Positions 56,233 to 64,000 of a stretch of 64,000 nt of DNA are shown piece after piece. Every line of letters begins with the position of its first letter. Within the stretch, counting starts at the first letter, position 1. A program made the translations under genes and the position numbers. The notes under the pieces are model-generated. The model was not told the origin of the DNA. It did no database searches and worked only from the letters and a program-made list of their open reading frames with translations. The DNA comes from Rhizobium rhizogenes NBRC 13257 (GTDB taxonomy: Bacteria > Pseudomonadota > Alphaproteobacteria > Rhizobiales > Rhizobiaceae), in assembly GCF_000696095.1 (NCBI RefSeq), contig NZ_BAYX01000016.1:1-64000 (forward strand), given 5' to 3'.

Positions 56233-56556
56233 TTAGGCGTTTCCGCTGAACTCGCTATCCTCGTCCAATTCGCGCACCGGTAGATAGGCATTCGTTTCCA
56301 GCCATTCCTTGACGATATGACGGATCATGTCGCTCCTCGTCATACCGAGCTCGCCGGCGATGGATTGCAAGGCGTCTTCTATTTCCGCTTCAAGACCAAT
56401 CGGCGCGGCGTTGCGGATCAGGAGCGCCGCACGTCGCAGCAGCACCTGTAGATCGGCGCGGGATGCGTCGCCAATGCGATCGGCCATATACTCAAGCTGT
56501 CCCGCCATATCCCCTGGCATGCGCGCGCTCCCACTTCGATAGATGGCATTACTCAT
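56233..56556 (-). CDS. Hypothetical protein, possibly ribbon-helix-helix-type
   Basis: A 107-residue protein from the ATG at 56556 (GGGAGAGAG upstream). The C-terminal half (LEAEIEDALQSIAGELGMTRSDMIRHIVKEWLETNAY) looks like a DNA-binding ribbon-helix-helix. It follows the small gene 56569-56775 with only about ten bases between, so they form an operon. Confidence 0.55.
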   Translation of the reverse strand: MSNAIYRSGSARMPGDMAGQLEYMADRIGDASRADLQVLLRRAALLIRNAAPIGLEAEIEDALQSIAGELGMTRSDMIRHIVKEWLETNAYLPVRELDEDSEFSGNA

Positions 56557-56568
56557 CATCTCTCTCCC

Positions 56569-56775
56569 TCAGGTTTGGTCAAGGCTCGGCTGCCAACCGC
56601 GCGTCATGCCTTTGCTCATCACGGCGGAGGAAAGAGAAAGCTGATGTCGAAGGTGCTGAATCCTATGCACGAGATCAGTGACGGCTGCCCTGGCGTCCCC
56701 ATTATGGGCGGCAATGATCGCATCGATCGGATCGATTGCAGGTTCTTCTACTATTGCAGCGGCTTCGATACTCAT
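56569..56775 (-). CDS. Small helical plasmid protein
   Basis: A 68-residue protein (MSIEAAAIVEEPAIDPIDAI), with the motif HNGDARAAVTDLVHRIQHLRHQL followed by SKGMTRGW. Similar small proteins recur on rhizobial plasmids, by my recollection; no function is known. GGAG lies upstream of the ATG at 56775. First gene of a two-gene unit. Confidence 0.6.
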   Translation of the reverse strand: MSIEAAAIVEEPAIDPIDAIIAAHNGDARAAVTDLVHRIQHLRHQLSLSSAVMSKGMTRGWQPSLDQT

Positions 56776-57002
56776 TGGACGCACGTCTCCATTCCGCCGG
56801 ATGGGGCGGTTCGCTTCATCAAATTGTTTGAAAACTCAGGCCGGGGCGCAGCTCGCGTTTGTTCTCAAAATGTTCTCATTTCGACGCGGAGTCAAGCTCG
56901 CAAAAATTCATCGCGGAGCCTTGTGGGAAACCTGACTGAAGATGCAGGTGATACTCGTTCGATCAAGCCTTAGCCTCCCGGAGTGGTGTGTCCAATTCGA
57001 GA

Positions 57003-57344
57003 TCAAGCTTTGGGAGGCATCCCCAGATATGACCTGAGGGCGCGCTCTGTAATATCGCTGGCCGTCGTCTTTTGTTTCAATGCCTCGAGCTTAGCGGCAA
57101 TGATCACAGCACCGGACAAAGCGATCTGAAACCGTTCCGGCTTTTCGTCGATGGAGCCAGGATTAGGAGGGGCGGCCGCTTGTGGTTTTTCTTCCGTGGT
57201 TGATGGGTCGACGACATTCCGGCTGCCTGCCGACGCCCCGTGCATTCCATCATAGGAACCTAGTCTTCCGATGGAATCGGCGATCAAGGAATCCAGGTCT
57301 GTCAAATTGCGGCGTGACTTTGGCAGAGGCGGAATATCCGTCAT
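57003..57344 (-). CDS. VirC2-like small DNA-binding protein
   Basis: A 113-residue protein. The N-terminal half is Pro/Ser-rich and likely flexible; the C-terminal 40 residues (FQIALSGAVIIAAKLEALKQK...) look like a ribbon-helix-helix domain. I chose the ATG at 57344 because GGAGG precedes it. It follows the ParA-like gene almost without a gap. This pair, beside a relaxase, resembles VirC1-VirC2, where VirC2 helps load the transfer enhancer. Confidence 0.6.
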   Translation of the reverse strand: MTDIPPLPKSRRNLTDLDSLIADSIGRLGSYDGMHGASAGSRNVVDPSTTEEKPQAAAPPNPGSIDEKPERFQIALSGAVIIAAKLEALKQKTTASDITERALRSYLGMPPKA

Positions 57345-57361
57345 GTCGTCCTCCGTTCGCT

Positions 57362-58036
57362 TCATGCAGCGTCGCTTACGATCCTGGTGATATCGGTGAT
57401 CACGCTGATAATGTTCCCTCGAGCCTTGGCCACCTGCTCGGATTTGCCTGGGTCTTTTCCGATATGGGCAAGCGAGCCCGCCTCTTTCGAAAATTGCTCG
57501 TAGACTTTCCGCGCTCGCACGAATGTCGGCAGAGCCGGAAGCCTGTTGTCGCGGATCATCTTCACCGCGTCCTGAAACGCCGTCGTGTTGGTGTCGATGC
57601 CTTCAACGCGATTGAGTATGAGCCTGAGGGGTGCTCGTTTCAGATTGTTCTCAGCCCACTCGAAGAGTTTTACGGTCTCCACCATTTCCATCACATTGGC
57701 CTTGGTCGGCACCAGTGTGATGTCGCTCGAGACAATCGACGCGATCAACAGATCGTTCATGGAACCCTGGACGTCGATCAGGATGATTTCGGCATTCGAT
57801 GTCGTGAGCGCGACTTTCAGATCCTGTGGCGTGTTTGCCGGTACCACCATCAGTGATGGCGGCAAGGTGCCAGCGCGCTGGCATCGGTTCACCCACTGAA
57901 GACAGGATTGTTGCTTTTGGTCGGCATCGATGATCAGAACCTTGGCGCCGTTCTGGGCAAGCTCGGATGCGATGAGAAGGCATAAGGTGGATTTGCCGAC
58001 ACCGCCTTTTGAGTTCGCCACAGCGATGATGGTCAT
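57362..58036 (-). CDS. ParA/MinD-family ATPase, VirC1-like
   Basis: A 224-residue protein. It has the deviant Walker A KGGVGKST, DADQKQQS and ILIDVQGSM. It is distinct from the RepA partition ATPase: shorter and lacking an N-terminal helix-turn-helix. VirC1-type ATPases bring relaxosome DNA to the type IV secretion pole. Its position opposite the oriT candidate and MobC/relaxase genes fits that role. A role in partition is the alternative. The ATG at 58036 has GGGGAC upstream. Confidence 0.8.
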   Translation of the reverse strand: MTIIAVANSKGGVGKSTLCLLIASELAQNGAKVLIIDADQKQQSCLQWVNRCQRAGTLPPSLMVVPANTPQDLKVALTTSNAEIILIDVQGSMNDLLIASIVSSDITLVPTKANVMEMVETVKLFEWAENNLKRAPLRLILNRVEGIDTNTTAFQDAVKMIRDNRLPALPTFVRARKVYEQFSKEAGSLAHIGKDPGKSEQVAKARGNIISVITDITRIVSDAA

Positions 58037-58404
58037 TGAGCAAGTCCCCATGGTGTGGTGAATGTATTTATATATACCAAATAAATACCGGTTCCACCTT
58101 TTGCAAGCGTTATTGCTACAGGCACTGATCGCAGGTTGGGTGCTGGTCCCAGCTGTGCATGTGCCGGCGCTTCTGCCAGCAGCATTAGTCCCAAAGCTGC
58201 GGTCGCTGATCTGACTTTGTGCAGGGCCGTTGCTTGCATCACTGATATCAGCTCCAGCCCGTCATGCGCTCTTGCCACTGTGCTCCGTTTTGGGAGTGCG
58301 CGTACTGTCATCACTACTGATACTGCCGGAAATGATTGCAGTGTGGCCACTTCTAGAAGTTATATAAGTAACTGAAATATAATGATAAAGTGAATTATTT
58401 GGTT

Positions 58405-58437
58405 GGCAGGATAGCAGTTTTCGGTGTACGAAAACTG
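58405..58437 (-). other. Candidate oriT nic region
   Basis: The minus strand reads TATCCTGCC (complement of 58413-58405), identical to the nic core of RP4 and VirD2-type (MOBP) systems, with cleavage expected between complement positions 58407 and 58406. An inverted repeat CAGTTTTCG / CGAAAACTG (58415-58437) lies directly beside it, as at RP4 oriT where the relaxase binds. The region 58052-58513 contains no gene and sits between VirC1-like and MobC-like genes. Confidence 0.75.
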
Positions 58438-58513
58438 TCTGTGCCCGATGGGCGGCCTAACGGCTGATTGGCTCGTCCGGCAGTCGCCATAAGGGCGACC
58501 GGAGCGAGAAGGC

Positions 58514-58921
58514 ATGAGCGAGATCGGGATTGGACAAAGGCGAACGAACCGAAACAGATCGGTGCGTGTCAGGCTGTCGGAGGCCGAATTCTGCGCCCTT
58601 ATCGCCTTTGCCACGGATGCCGCACTGCCCACCAGCGAGGTGTTGAGGCGATTGGCCCGCGAGGCTTCTGGCCTTGGTCCAACTTTCGAGGGAGATATGT
58701 CGAAGAAAATTCAATCGACAATCGTTCAGCTTCGTAAGATCGGCGTCAACCTGAACCAGATTGCGCGTGTTCTGAACAGCGGCAGCACACCCGGTTATGA
58801 GCCTCTGCTGGGCGGTGTCGAAAGGCTCGCAAGGCTCGTCGCGCAGCACGAACGTGATCTCGACGAGCTGAGGGCGAGGGGGCGCACTCGCGGACTGCGT
58901 CTGGTGAGAACCGATGTTTGA
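58514..58921 (+). CDS. MobC-like relaxosome accessory protein
   Basis: A 135-residue protein. An N-terminal ribbon-helix-helix-like part (SVRVRLSEAEFCALIAFATD) is followed by the MobC motif IGVNLNQIARVLNSG. Proteins of this kind bind oriT and help the relaxase open it. The stop overlaps the relaxase start by eight bases, so the two are coupled. It begins about 75 bases from the nic candidate. Confidence 0.85.
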   Translation: MSEIGIGQRRTNRNRSVRVRLSEAEFCALIAFATDAALPTSEVLRRLAREASGLGPTFEGDMSKKIQSTIVQLRKIGVNLNQIARVLNSGSTPGYEPLLGGVERLARLVAQHERDLDELRARGRTRGLRLVRTDV

Positions 58922-61900
58922 CGTCGACGCCTTCGTCGAACTGCTTGATGACATCGAGCGACGCAAAAGGCAGCGTATAGCCGCCAGTTTCCCGTCGCAG
59001 CAGGGCGTCGATATACTGCCCATGAAGAAGGTGCGGCAGAAGCCCGGACCAAAGCCGAAGCGGCATGGGCCCGTTGGTCTACCATATACGGGCAGCAAGC
59101 CGCGCACGGGTGCCGCACCGATGGATCTGCTGCTCGAAGATGAGTGGCGCAAGCGTCGTAGGGGTGGGGGAGGCGGGGGCAGCTTACCCGCTCGCAGCCT
59201 CAGTCAGCCTGATAAGACCAAGCTGAAACCTGGGCCGAATACCGGCACTGGCACTGCGGGAGCGAAGGCGGAAACTCGCATCCGGATCGCTGGTCCGCAG
59301 GAACGCCTTGCGATCGCCGGGGGATCACAGCCGGCTGTCGTTAAGCTCGTCAGCTATGCCGCCGGAAGCAGCCGTGTCGCAAAACTTCTCACCTATCAGA
59401 ACCGGGATGGTGAATTGGCCGTCGAGCGCGAGACCGGTGCGCAAATGGCGGGTGGGCAATGGATCCAGGCGCTCGCCGACGAATGGGCGGAAGAGGACGG
59501 CCGGCAGCCGTCAAAGGATGTACTGCGGCTCTCGCTGTCAGTTCGTTCGGATTCTGATGAAACCATCGGCGCGGCGTTGAAGGTGGCATTGCCCGGTCAT
59601 CGGATAGCATGGGCGAGCCGGCCGACTGACGCGGGAGAGGGGCGGATCGTCGACCTCGTCATGAGTGCCGCGGCGCGCGCTCATCCCAGGCAGCACCACG
59701 TGCAGCGCATCTACAACAATCGGAAATCACTGGCCGGCCTCGCGGCACGGCTCGAAGACACATTCGGTGCTGGCACGGCAATCGAGGTTCATGGCTTTGC
59801 GCATGGAGTTGAGGGTGTCGGCCGCTATCTTGCCCAGGTCCGCAAGGGGACGCGCCATGCCGTGTGGTCGGCTCGCATGGACAAGGGTGGAACTTTCGTT
59901 GGAGATGTCTTGGTTGGCGCCGGCGCGAGCTCTCTGGCAGAAGCAAAGGACTGGAAGCGGGATCTTCGCTCGCAGGAACGACGCGACGTCGCCCATATCA
60001 TCTTCAGCGCCAAACCTGGCACATCGCGCGAACGCTTCGTTGACGCCGTGCGCGAAACACTTGCCCGGGAGTTTGCCGGGCATCGTTACGCCTTTGTGTT
60101 GCATGAGGATCGGCAACATCTGCATGTTCACGCGGCGGTGAAAATGCAGTCTGAGACCGGCCAGCGTCTTCATCCGCGCATCCAGGATTTTAAGCGCTGG
60201 CGCCAGACACTCGCCGAAGAAGCGCGGGAGCGGGATATCCCGATGGATGCGGTAAGCCGTTTCGAGCGGGCCAATCCGCCCGGCTACAAGCTGAAGGATA
60301 TTCGTCGCATTCAACGCGGCATCGCCACGGACAACGCGCGCCGACGCGTCGAAGCGGTGAAGAATGGTGCCGTTCATATTCCGGCTCGGGAAGAGGGCAA
60401 GCGCCGTGCGGCGGCCTCGGCGCATGGTTGGGGTCACGTGGCAGCTGTTACCACGCAGGCGGTTCCTGAGATCGCTCCGGAGGCCGGTGTGCTGCGTCTC
60501 TATCGTGCCGAACGGCCGGCCTCCCGTTCGTCGGCGCCGATCTTTACCCGTGATCGCGCCCAGGCTGCGGAATTGGCCGAGCGGTATGGCGGAGCGCTGA
60601 GCTTCATCGATGTTCGTCCGACCGAGATGCATCAGATCAAGCCGGCGCGCGGTCAGTCTCGCATGGGCGGCGGCGATGACCGCTTCGTGGTCGCCCGCGA
60701 ACTGGCGGACACGATGCGCCTGGTTCCTCCGGCAGAAGCAACCACTGCAAGGATTATGCGGTTTCGCCAACGCAGCGAGATTGCTGTTCGAGCGATCGAG
60801 GAGATCGCCAACGAAGACCAATCCCCCGGATATCAGATAGGCACTGCGACAAAGGAGACCGACGACATGGCAAATCTCGATACTATGAAAACCTCCTTCG
60901 CGGAGATGGACGAGCAGATGGAGGTCATCAGGAAAAATCTTCCGACCGACCGCCAACCGCAAATCGACGAACTGCATGGCAAGCTGAAGCGGACGCAGCA
61001 GGAGATGCTCAAGGCGCAAGAGACGATCGAGAAGAGACGGGGAACGGTCGAGGGCGAGAGCTTTGTCCAGCCCATAAAACATGAGTTCAGCCAATTTGCT
61101 GCCGAGGAGCGGGGTGAGGTGATCCGCTATGTCAATCGGACGGCGAACGGCAGCGCCGGCGCCGTTGCGTTTACCGATCATGGCGACAAAGTCGAGATTG
61201 CCCGTTGGAAGGATCGCGAGGCAGTGCTGGCGGCCATGCAGGTGGCTTCGCAGAAATGGGACGCTTTGACGATCAATGGAACCGACAGCTACAAAGCGAT
61301 CGCCGTCGAGCTTGCCGCGGAGCATGGGTTCAAGATCACCAACCCTGAGCTGCAGGACAAGCTCGTCGTGGCGAGTGAGCGGATTGCCCGAAATCGGGCT
61401 GGTCGTGCCGGGATTGCCCCAGGCGTACTCCCCGAGAGCGCAAAGCCTGAGACACAAATAGAGACCCCGGCGTCTGCTACTGAGCTCGTCATTCCAGAAA
61501 GGTCGTCGGAACCGGTGATCGACGGCGACAAGGTCAGGCCTGCCGACCGCGACCGGGGCGCGATGCTCGCAGCAATGCGCGAGGCCGCGAAAAAATGGGA
61601 TACAATCACCGTCAACGGATCCGCAAAGGATAAGGCGCTGGCTGTCGAGCTTGCGGTCGAACACGGTTTCCAGATTTCCAATCCCGAGCTGCAGGAGAAG
61701 CTCGCTGCCGCCAGGGAGAAGGTCGATCAGCGCCGGCAAAGAGAGCTGGCCCGGGAAGAAAAACTGACGGGGTTCGTCGACGGCTCACAGACACTGCGCG
61801 ACACCGAGCTCGATCGCCCGGTCGGAGAGGGCAGGGAGGCCGGCTCCGTCAGCGCGACCATGAGACAAGGTCGGCTTGTTGCTCATGGTGCTGCGCCTTA

Positions 61901-62498
61901 CGAGCAGAATCCGGAAAATGACGCGAGCTATTATGTTACGCTTGCGCGGGCCAATGGCGACCAGCAAACAATCTGGGGTGTCGGCCTCGAAAGGGAAATG
62001 CGGACGCATAGGCCTGAGATCGGCGAGCATATCACCGTAAGCTATACCGGTTCCGAGCCGGTCGTTGTCGATGGTGAACTCAGGAATCGCCATAATTGGC
62101 AGATCGGGCGGGCGGGTCCTTCGGACAAGCTTACCGACAATACTATAGGTCGAAGCGATGCTAAAATTGCCATCGCGCTTGAAACCGTTCGTGATCGAAC
62201 GGATGCCGAGGCGCAGCGCGAGGTTCGCCAAGCCGAGCGCGGTGCCGCCACGAATGAGCGGCCGGTCGACGGCGGCGGCGAGGATCATGCATATCGCACC
62301 CAGGCCGAGGCAAGTGCGGCCGTTCGCGCCGAACGCGTGGTGGATCAGAATCCGTCAAAGCCGATCCCGGTCGATGTGAATCAGTCGCCTGAAATCGAGC
62401 GCCAACGTCAGATCCAACAGGAGCTGCTAGCTGAGAAACAAGAGAACCGTCAGGTCGAAGCGCAAAAGCAGTCACGGAAGCCACGTCAGAGGCAATAG
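58914..62498 (+). CDS. MOBP (VirD2-like) relaxase with duplicated LPD7 domains
   Basis: A 1,194-residue protein. The relaxase domain shows a Tyr candidate in LLTYQNRDGE (near 160) and the metal-binding histidines in EDRQHLHVHAAVK (HxHxH near 402-406). It would nick at oriT and travel with the strand. The C-terminal 400 residues contain two repeated LPD7-like units of about 55 residues (near 768-826 and 881-942), both ending NPELQ-x-KL. A final beta-rich segment carries TLARANGDQQTIWGVGLE. The start overlaps MobC. No coupling protein or mating-pair genes are in the window, so the plasmid is at least mobilizable. Confidence 0.85.
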   Translation: MFDVDAFVELLDDIERRKRQRIAASFPSQQGVDILPMKKVRQKPGPKPKRHGPVGLPYTGSKPRTGAAPMDLLLEDEWRKRRRGGGGGGSLPARSLSQPDKTKLKPGPNTGTGTAGAKAETRIRIAGPQERLAIAGGSQPAVVKLVSYAAGSSRVAKLLTYQNRDGELAVERETGAQMAGGQWIQALADEWAEEDGRQPSKDVLRLSLSVRSDSDETIGAALKVALPGHRIAWASRPTDAGEGRIVDLVMSAAARAHPRQHHVQRIYNNRKSLAGLAARLEDTFGAGTAIEVHGFAHGVEGVGRYLAQVRKGTRHAVWSARMDKGGTFVGDVLVGAGASSLAEAKDWKRDLRSQERRDVAHIIFSAKPGTSRERFVDAVRETLAREFAGHRYAFVLHEDRQHLHVHAAVKMQSETGQRLHPRIQDFKRWRQTLAEEARERDIPMDAVSRFERANPPGYKLKDIRRIQRGIATDNARRRVEAVKNGAVHIPAREEGKRRAAASAHGWGHVAAVTTQAVPEIAPEAGVLRLYRAERPASRSSAPIFTRDRAQAAELAERYGGALSFIDVRPTEMHQIKPARGQSRMGGGDDRFVVARELADTMRLVPPAEATTARIMRFRQRSEIAVRAIEEIANEDQSPGYQIGTATKETDDMANLDTMKTSFAEMDEQMEVIRKNLPTDRQPQIDELHGKLKRTQQEMLKAQETIEKRRGTVEGESFVQPIKHEFSQFAAEERGEVIRYVNRTANGSAGAVAFTDHGDKVEIARWKDREAVLAAMQVASQKWDALTINGTDSYKAIAVELAAEHGFKITNPELQDKLVVASERIARNRAGRAGIAPGVLPESAKPETQIETPASATELVIPERSSEPVIDGDKVRPADRDRGAMLAAMREAAKKWDTITVNGSAKDKALAVELAVEHGFQISNPELQEKLAAAREKVDQRRQRELAREEKLTGFVDGSQTLRDTELDRPVGEGREAGSVSATMRQGRLVAHGAAPYEQNPENDASYYVTLARANGDQQTIWGVGLEREMRTHRPEIGEHITVSYTGSEPVVVDGELRNRHNWQIGRAGPSDKLTDNTIGRSDAKIAIALETVRDRTDAEAQREVRQAERGAATNERPVDGGGEDHAYRTQAEASAAVRAERVVDQNPSKPIPVDVNQSPEIERQRQIQQELLAEKQENRQVEAQKQSRKPRQRQ

Positions 62499-62619
62499 GT
62501 TCTCGAGGGTTTGGCTCTTCTGACGAACATGAGAGAACTCGGAGCGGCAGGCCACAAAGTATGTATGGCGCGGTGACCCGCAGGTGAGAACACCAGGCCA
62601 ACGGCCACGACAGGTGCCA

Positions 62620-62978
62620 TCAGCCAGTTGGCCAGACTTTGACGGCAAGGCGCTTGAACTCGAGCACACCAAGCGCGCGCCGCTTCCGAGCTTTGGGCCT
62701 TGGCCGCGCAAGCCGCTCTGCGACGGCCGTGTAGGGTGCCTCCCAGATCTCGCGAAGATCCAAGTGGCGTGGTCGAGAAGCACTCGCAGGACCGTGTTGC
62801 AGCTTGCTTAATCCGGCCGAGCCTCTGGCGCGAGTTGAAAGCTCGTCCCTGGATCTGGATGCGTTCCCCGCTCCCGTCAGGCGCGCAGCTTGCGGGTCAG
62901 CCGGTAATATTCCGCAGCGAGAGGCTTAATGCCAGTCAGAGTCTCCCGGCCTCGAACGGCTGTTTCTGTGTCAGTCAT
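62620..62978 (-). pseudogene. Decayed DUF6998-like gene
   Basis: The minus strand shows fragments in different frames: ETLTGIKPLAAEYYRLT (from ATG 62978), then GERIQIQGRAFN and RLGRI, and finally DLREIWEAPYTAVAERLARP to ALGVLEFKRLAVKVWPTG with its stop at 62620. Together they follow the order of DUF6998-type proteins, but at least two frameshifts break the gene. Confidence 0.6.
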
Positions 62979-63160
62979 GACCTTTAACGCGATTCCTTGC
63001 TGGCTTTGGGGGGGCAGACTGCAACACATATCGCGGGGACTGTAGGATCCTACAATTGACGGCGAGCTAATACTTTTATGAGTAGCGACCCGGCTCGAAT
63101 GTTGGTCATATTCGATCTGGATAGCCACTCACAGTATCGGAAAGCATTTGGAGGTACAGC

Positions 63161-63457
63161 ATGTCCCATGGCGAGACGTTCACCTTTTACACTTACTCAA
63201 CTGCTGGCAAGGGCCGCGATGATCGGTGGGCCTATACGGGTATTCCAGAGATTTTCTTTCACGACGAGAGCAGTGCACGCGAGGCGCTTCATGATCTGCG
63301 CGCAGACGTCGAGAGCGAGCCGGAGAACACGTGGTCGCCCATGCAGCTTGAGAAGATCGAAACTGTTCCGATCTCGAAGAAAAGCATCTTTGCGTTGCTG
63401 AATGAAGGCGCAGGCGCCTTTGTGAAGAGCTACGAAGTCATCGAAATCATCTACTGA
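63161..63457 (+). CDS. Hypothetical small protein
   Basis: A 98-residue protein with a strong ribosome-binding site (GGAGG, eight bases upstream). It is acidic, mixed alpha/beta (TFTFYTYSTAGKGRDD; IFALLNEGAGAF). I do not recognise a domain. It is followed by the secreted-protein gene at 63609. Confidence 0.6.
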   Translation: MSHGETFTFYTYSTAGKGRDDRWAYTGIPEIFFHDESSAREALHDLRADVESEPENTWSPMQLEKIETVPISKKSIFALLNEGAGAFVKSYEVIEIIY

Positions 63458-63608
63458 CATGGAACGCACAGAAACGCGCAGCTTCAGTCTGTCGAGTGGA
63501 AAATTGCAGAACTACGCAGTATGCAAAAGACGACTGACGCCGCCCACGATGATCGCTGGTGACAAGAAATCCAAGGTCGGCATCTTGGTATTCTACAGGA
63601 GGAAATGC

Positions 63609-64000
63609 ATGATTGGGCGCGCTGTAGTCACTTTATGTTTGTTGTCAACATCGGCTGTGGCTGCTGACTACAAGCCCTACCAGAATTCGAGGTTCGGCTA
63701 TTCGATCGATCTCCCATCGGAGTTCAAGGTCGTTTCGGTCGCCGACAATAATGACGGTATGAAGCTGGTTTCGCTGAATGGATCGGCGATGCTGTTGGTG
63801 TGGGGCAACCAAATCATGCAGGGAGGATTCAAAGCGGAGAGCGACTACCGACGCAAGTCGTACTCTGACGAAGGTTGGCAGATTTCTTACGAGAAGCACG
63901 CGACGGCTTGGGCGAGTTATTCCGGGGTCCGAGACGGCCGCATCCTTTATGTGAGAGAGATTGCGCTCTGCGATGATGCCATGGGCAATTTTTCGCTCGA
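63609..64000 (+). CDS. Secreted hypothetical protein, cut by the window end
   Basis: The first 130 residues of a protein with a signal peptide (VVTLCLLSTSAVAA) and then YQNSRFGYSIDLPSEF, typical of periplasmic proteins of unknown role. AGGAGG precedes the ATG. The frame is open to the last base, so the C-terminus lies outside the window. Confidence 0.7.
   Translation, partial: MIGRAVVTLCLLSTSAVAADYKPYQNSRFGYSIDLPSEFKVVSVADNNDGMKLVSLNGSAMLLVWGNQIMQGGFKAESDYRRKSYSDEGWQISYEKHATAWASYSGVRDGRILYVREIALCDDAMGNFSL

Noticed and set aside
57362..58036. Treating the second ParA-type gene as part of a second replicon partition system
   Set aside because: No ParB-type partner or replication gene is beside it; the mobilization context fits a VirC1-like role better, although partition is not excluded.
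58033..58375. Short open frames in the oriT candidate region
   Set aside because: Low-complexity content, and they overlap the expected non-coding transfer origin.
59727..61739. A 670-codon open frame on the minus strand inside the relaxase gene
   Set aside because: It is antisense to a well-supported relaxase, has no recognisable domain and reflects GC-rich third-position bias.

Overview
The window looks like part of a large, GC-rich alphaproteobacterial plasmid of the Rhizobium/Agrobacterium/Sinorhizobium group. The basis is a complete repABC module (45.7-49.4 kb) with the small antisense RNA expected between repB and repC, candidate parS palindromes, a MOBP/VirD2-type relaxase, a VirC1/VirC2-like pair, and families common on rhizobial plasmids (RHE_PE00001/DUF1612, DUF932, DUF736). 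No rRNA, tRNA or CRISPR array was seen.

Layout. 0-2.5 kb: the end of an unknown gene, a secreted PLD-family nuclease and small hypotheticals. 2.8-7 kb: a 1,200-residue orphan membrane protein and a glycine-zipper protein. 7.7-14 kb: toxin/immunity-type genes (DUF433 plus PIN-like DUF5615, an Mrr-like nuclease, a HEPN-like protein, a RES-domain NAD-degrading-type protein), a scrap of repC, a nucleotidyltransferase and a BrxR/CapW-like WYL repressor. 14.3-18.6 kb: a three-gene operon of an MBL-fold protein, an E2-E1-JAB triple fusion and a four-helix membrane protein. 18.8-30.6 kb: a secreted SGNH hydrolase; a DUF3800 protein next to a RecD-like helicase-nuclease, divergent from a GHKL ATPase-nuclease; a GGCT-fold protein and a DUF4238 protein. 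30.6-36.9 kb: an IS256/DUF1612 scar, a Hachiman-like nuclease/helicase pair and an RHE_PE00001-family gene. 37-45 kb: a tyrosine integrase with nested inverted repeats upstream, GST, IHF-like, an Acb1-like 2H phosphoesterase, a recently inserted but frameshifted IS4-family element, DUF932 and DUF736. 45-50 kb: replication and partition, with a FinO/ProQ-like gene overlapping the end of repC. 50-58 kb: regulators, a secreted protein and hipBA. 57-62.5 kb: mobilization genes (VirC2-like, ParA/VirC1-like, oriT candidate, MobC-like, relaxase). 62.6-64 kb: a decayed gene, a small hypothetical and a secreted protein cut by the window edge.

How it fits together. RepA/RepB and parS would partition the plasmid, RepC would start replication, and the antisense RNA would set copy number. 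The relaxase cluster would nick at a candidate nic site (minus-strand TATCCTGC) and allow transfer using a type IV secretion system encoded elsewhere. Between these core functions lies a defence-like island. The strongest candidate for an under-described system is the WYL/nucleotidyltransferase - MBL/E2-E1-JAB/membrane cassette (12.5-18.6 kb), which encodes ubiquitin-like conjugation and deconjugation domains but no visible ubiquitin-like modifier. The second is the DUF3800 / RecD-like helicase-nuclease / GHKL-nuclease cluster (21.7-28.9 kb). An Acb1-like anti-CBASS candidate on the same replicon suggests that it also carries counter-defence.
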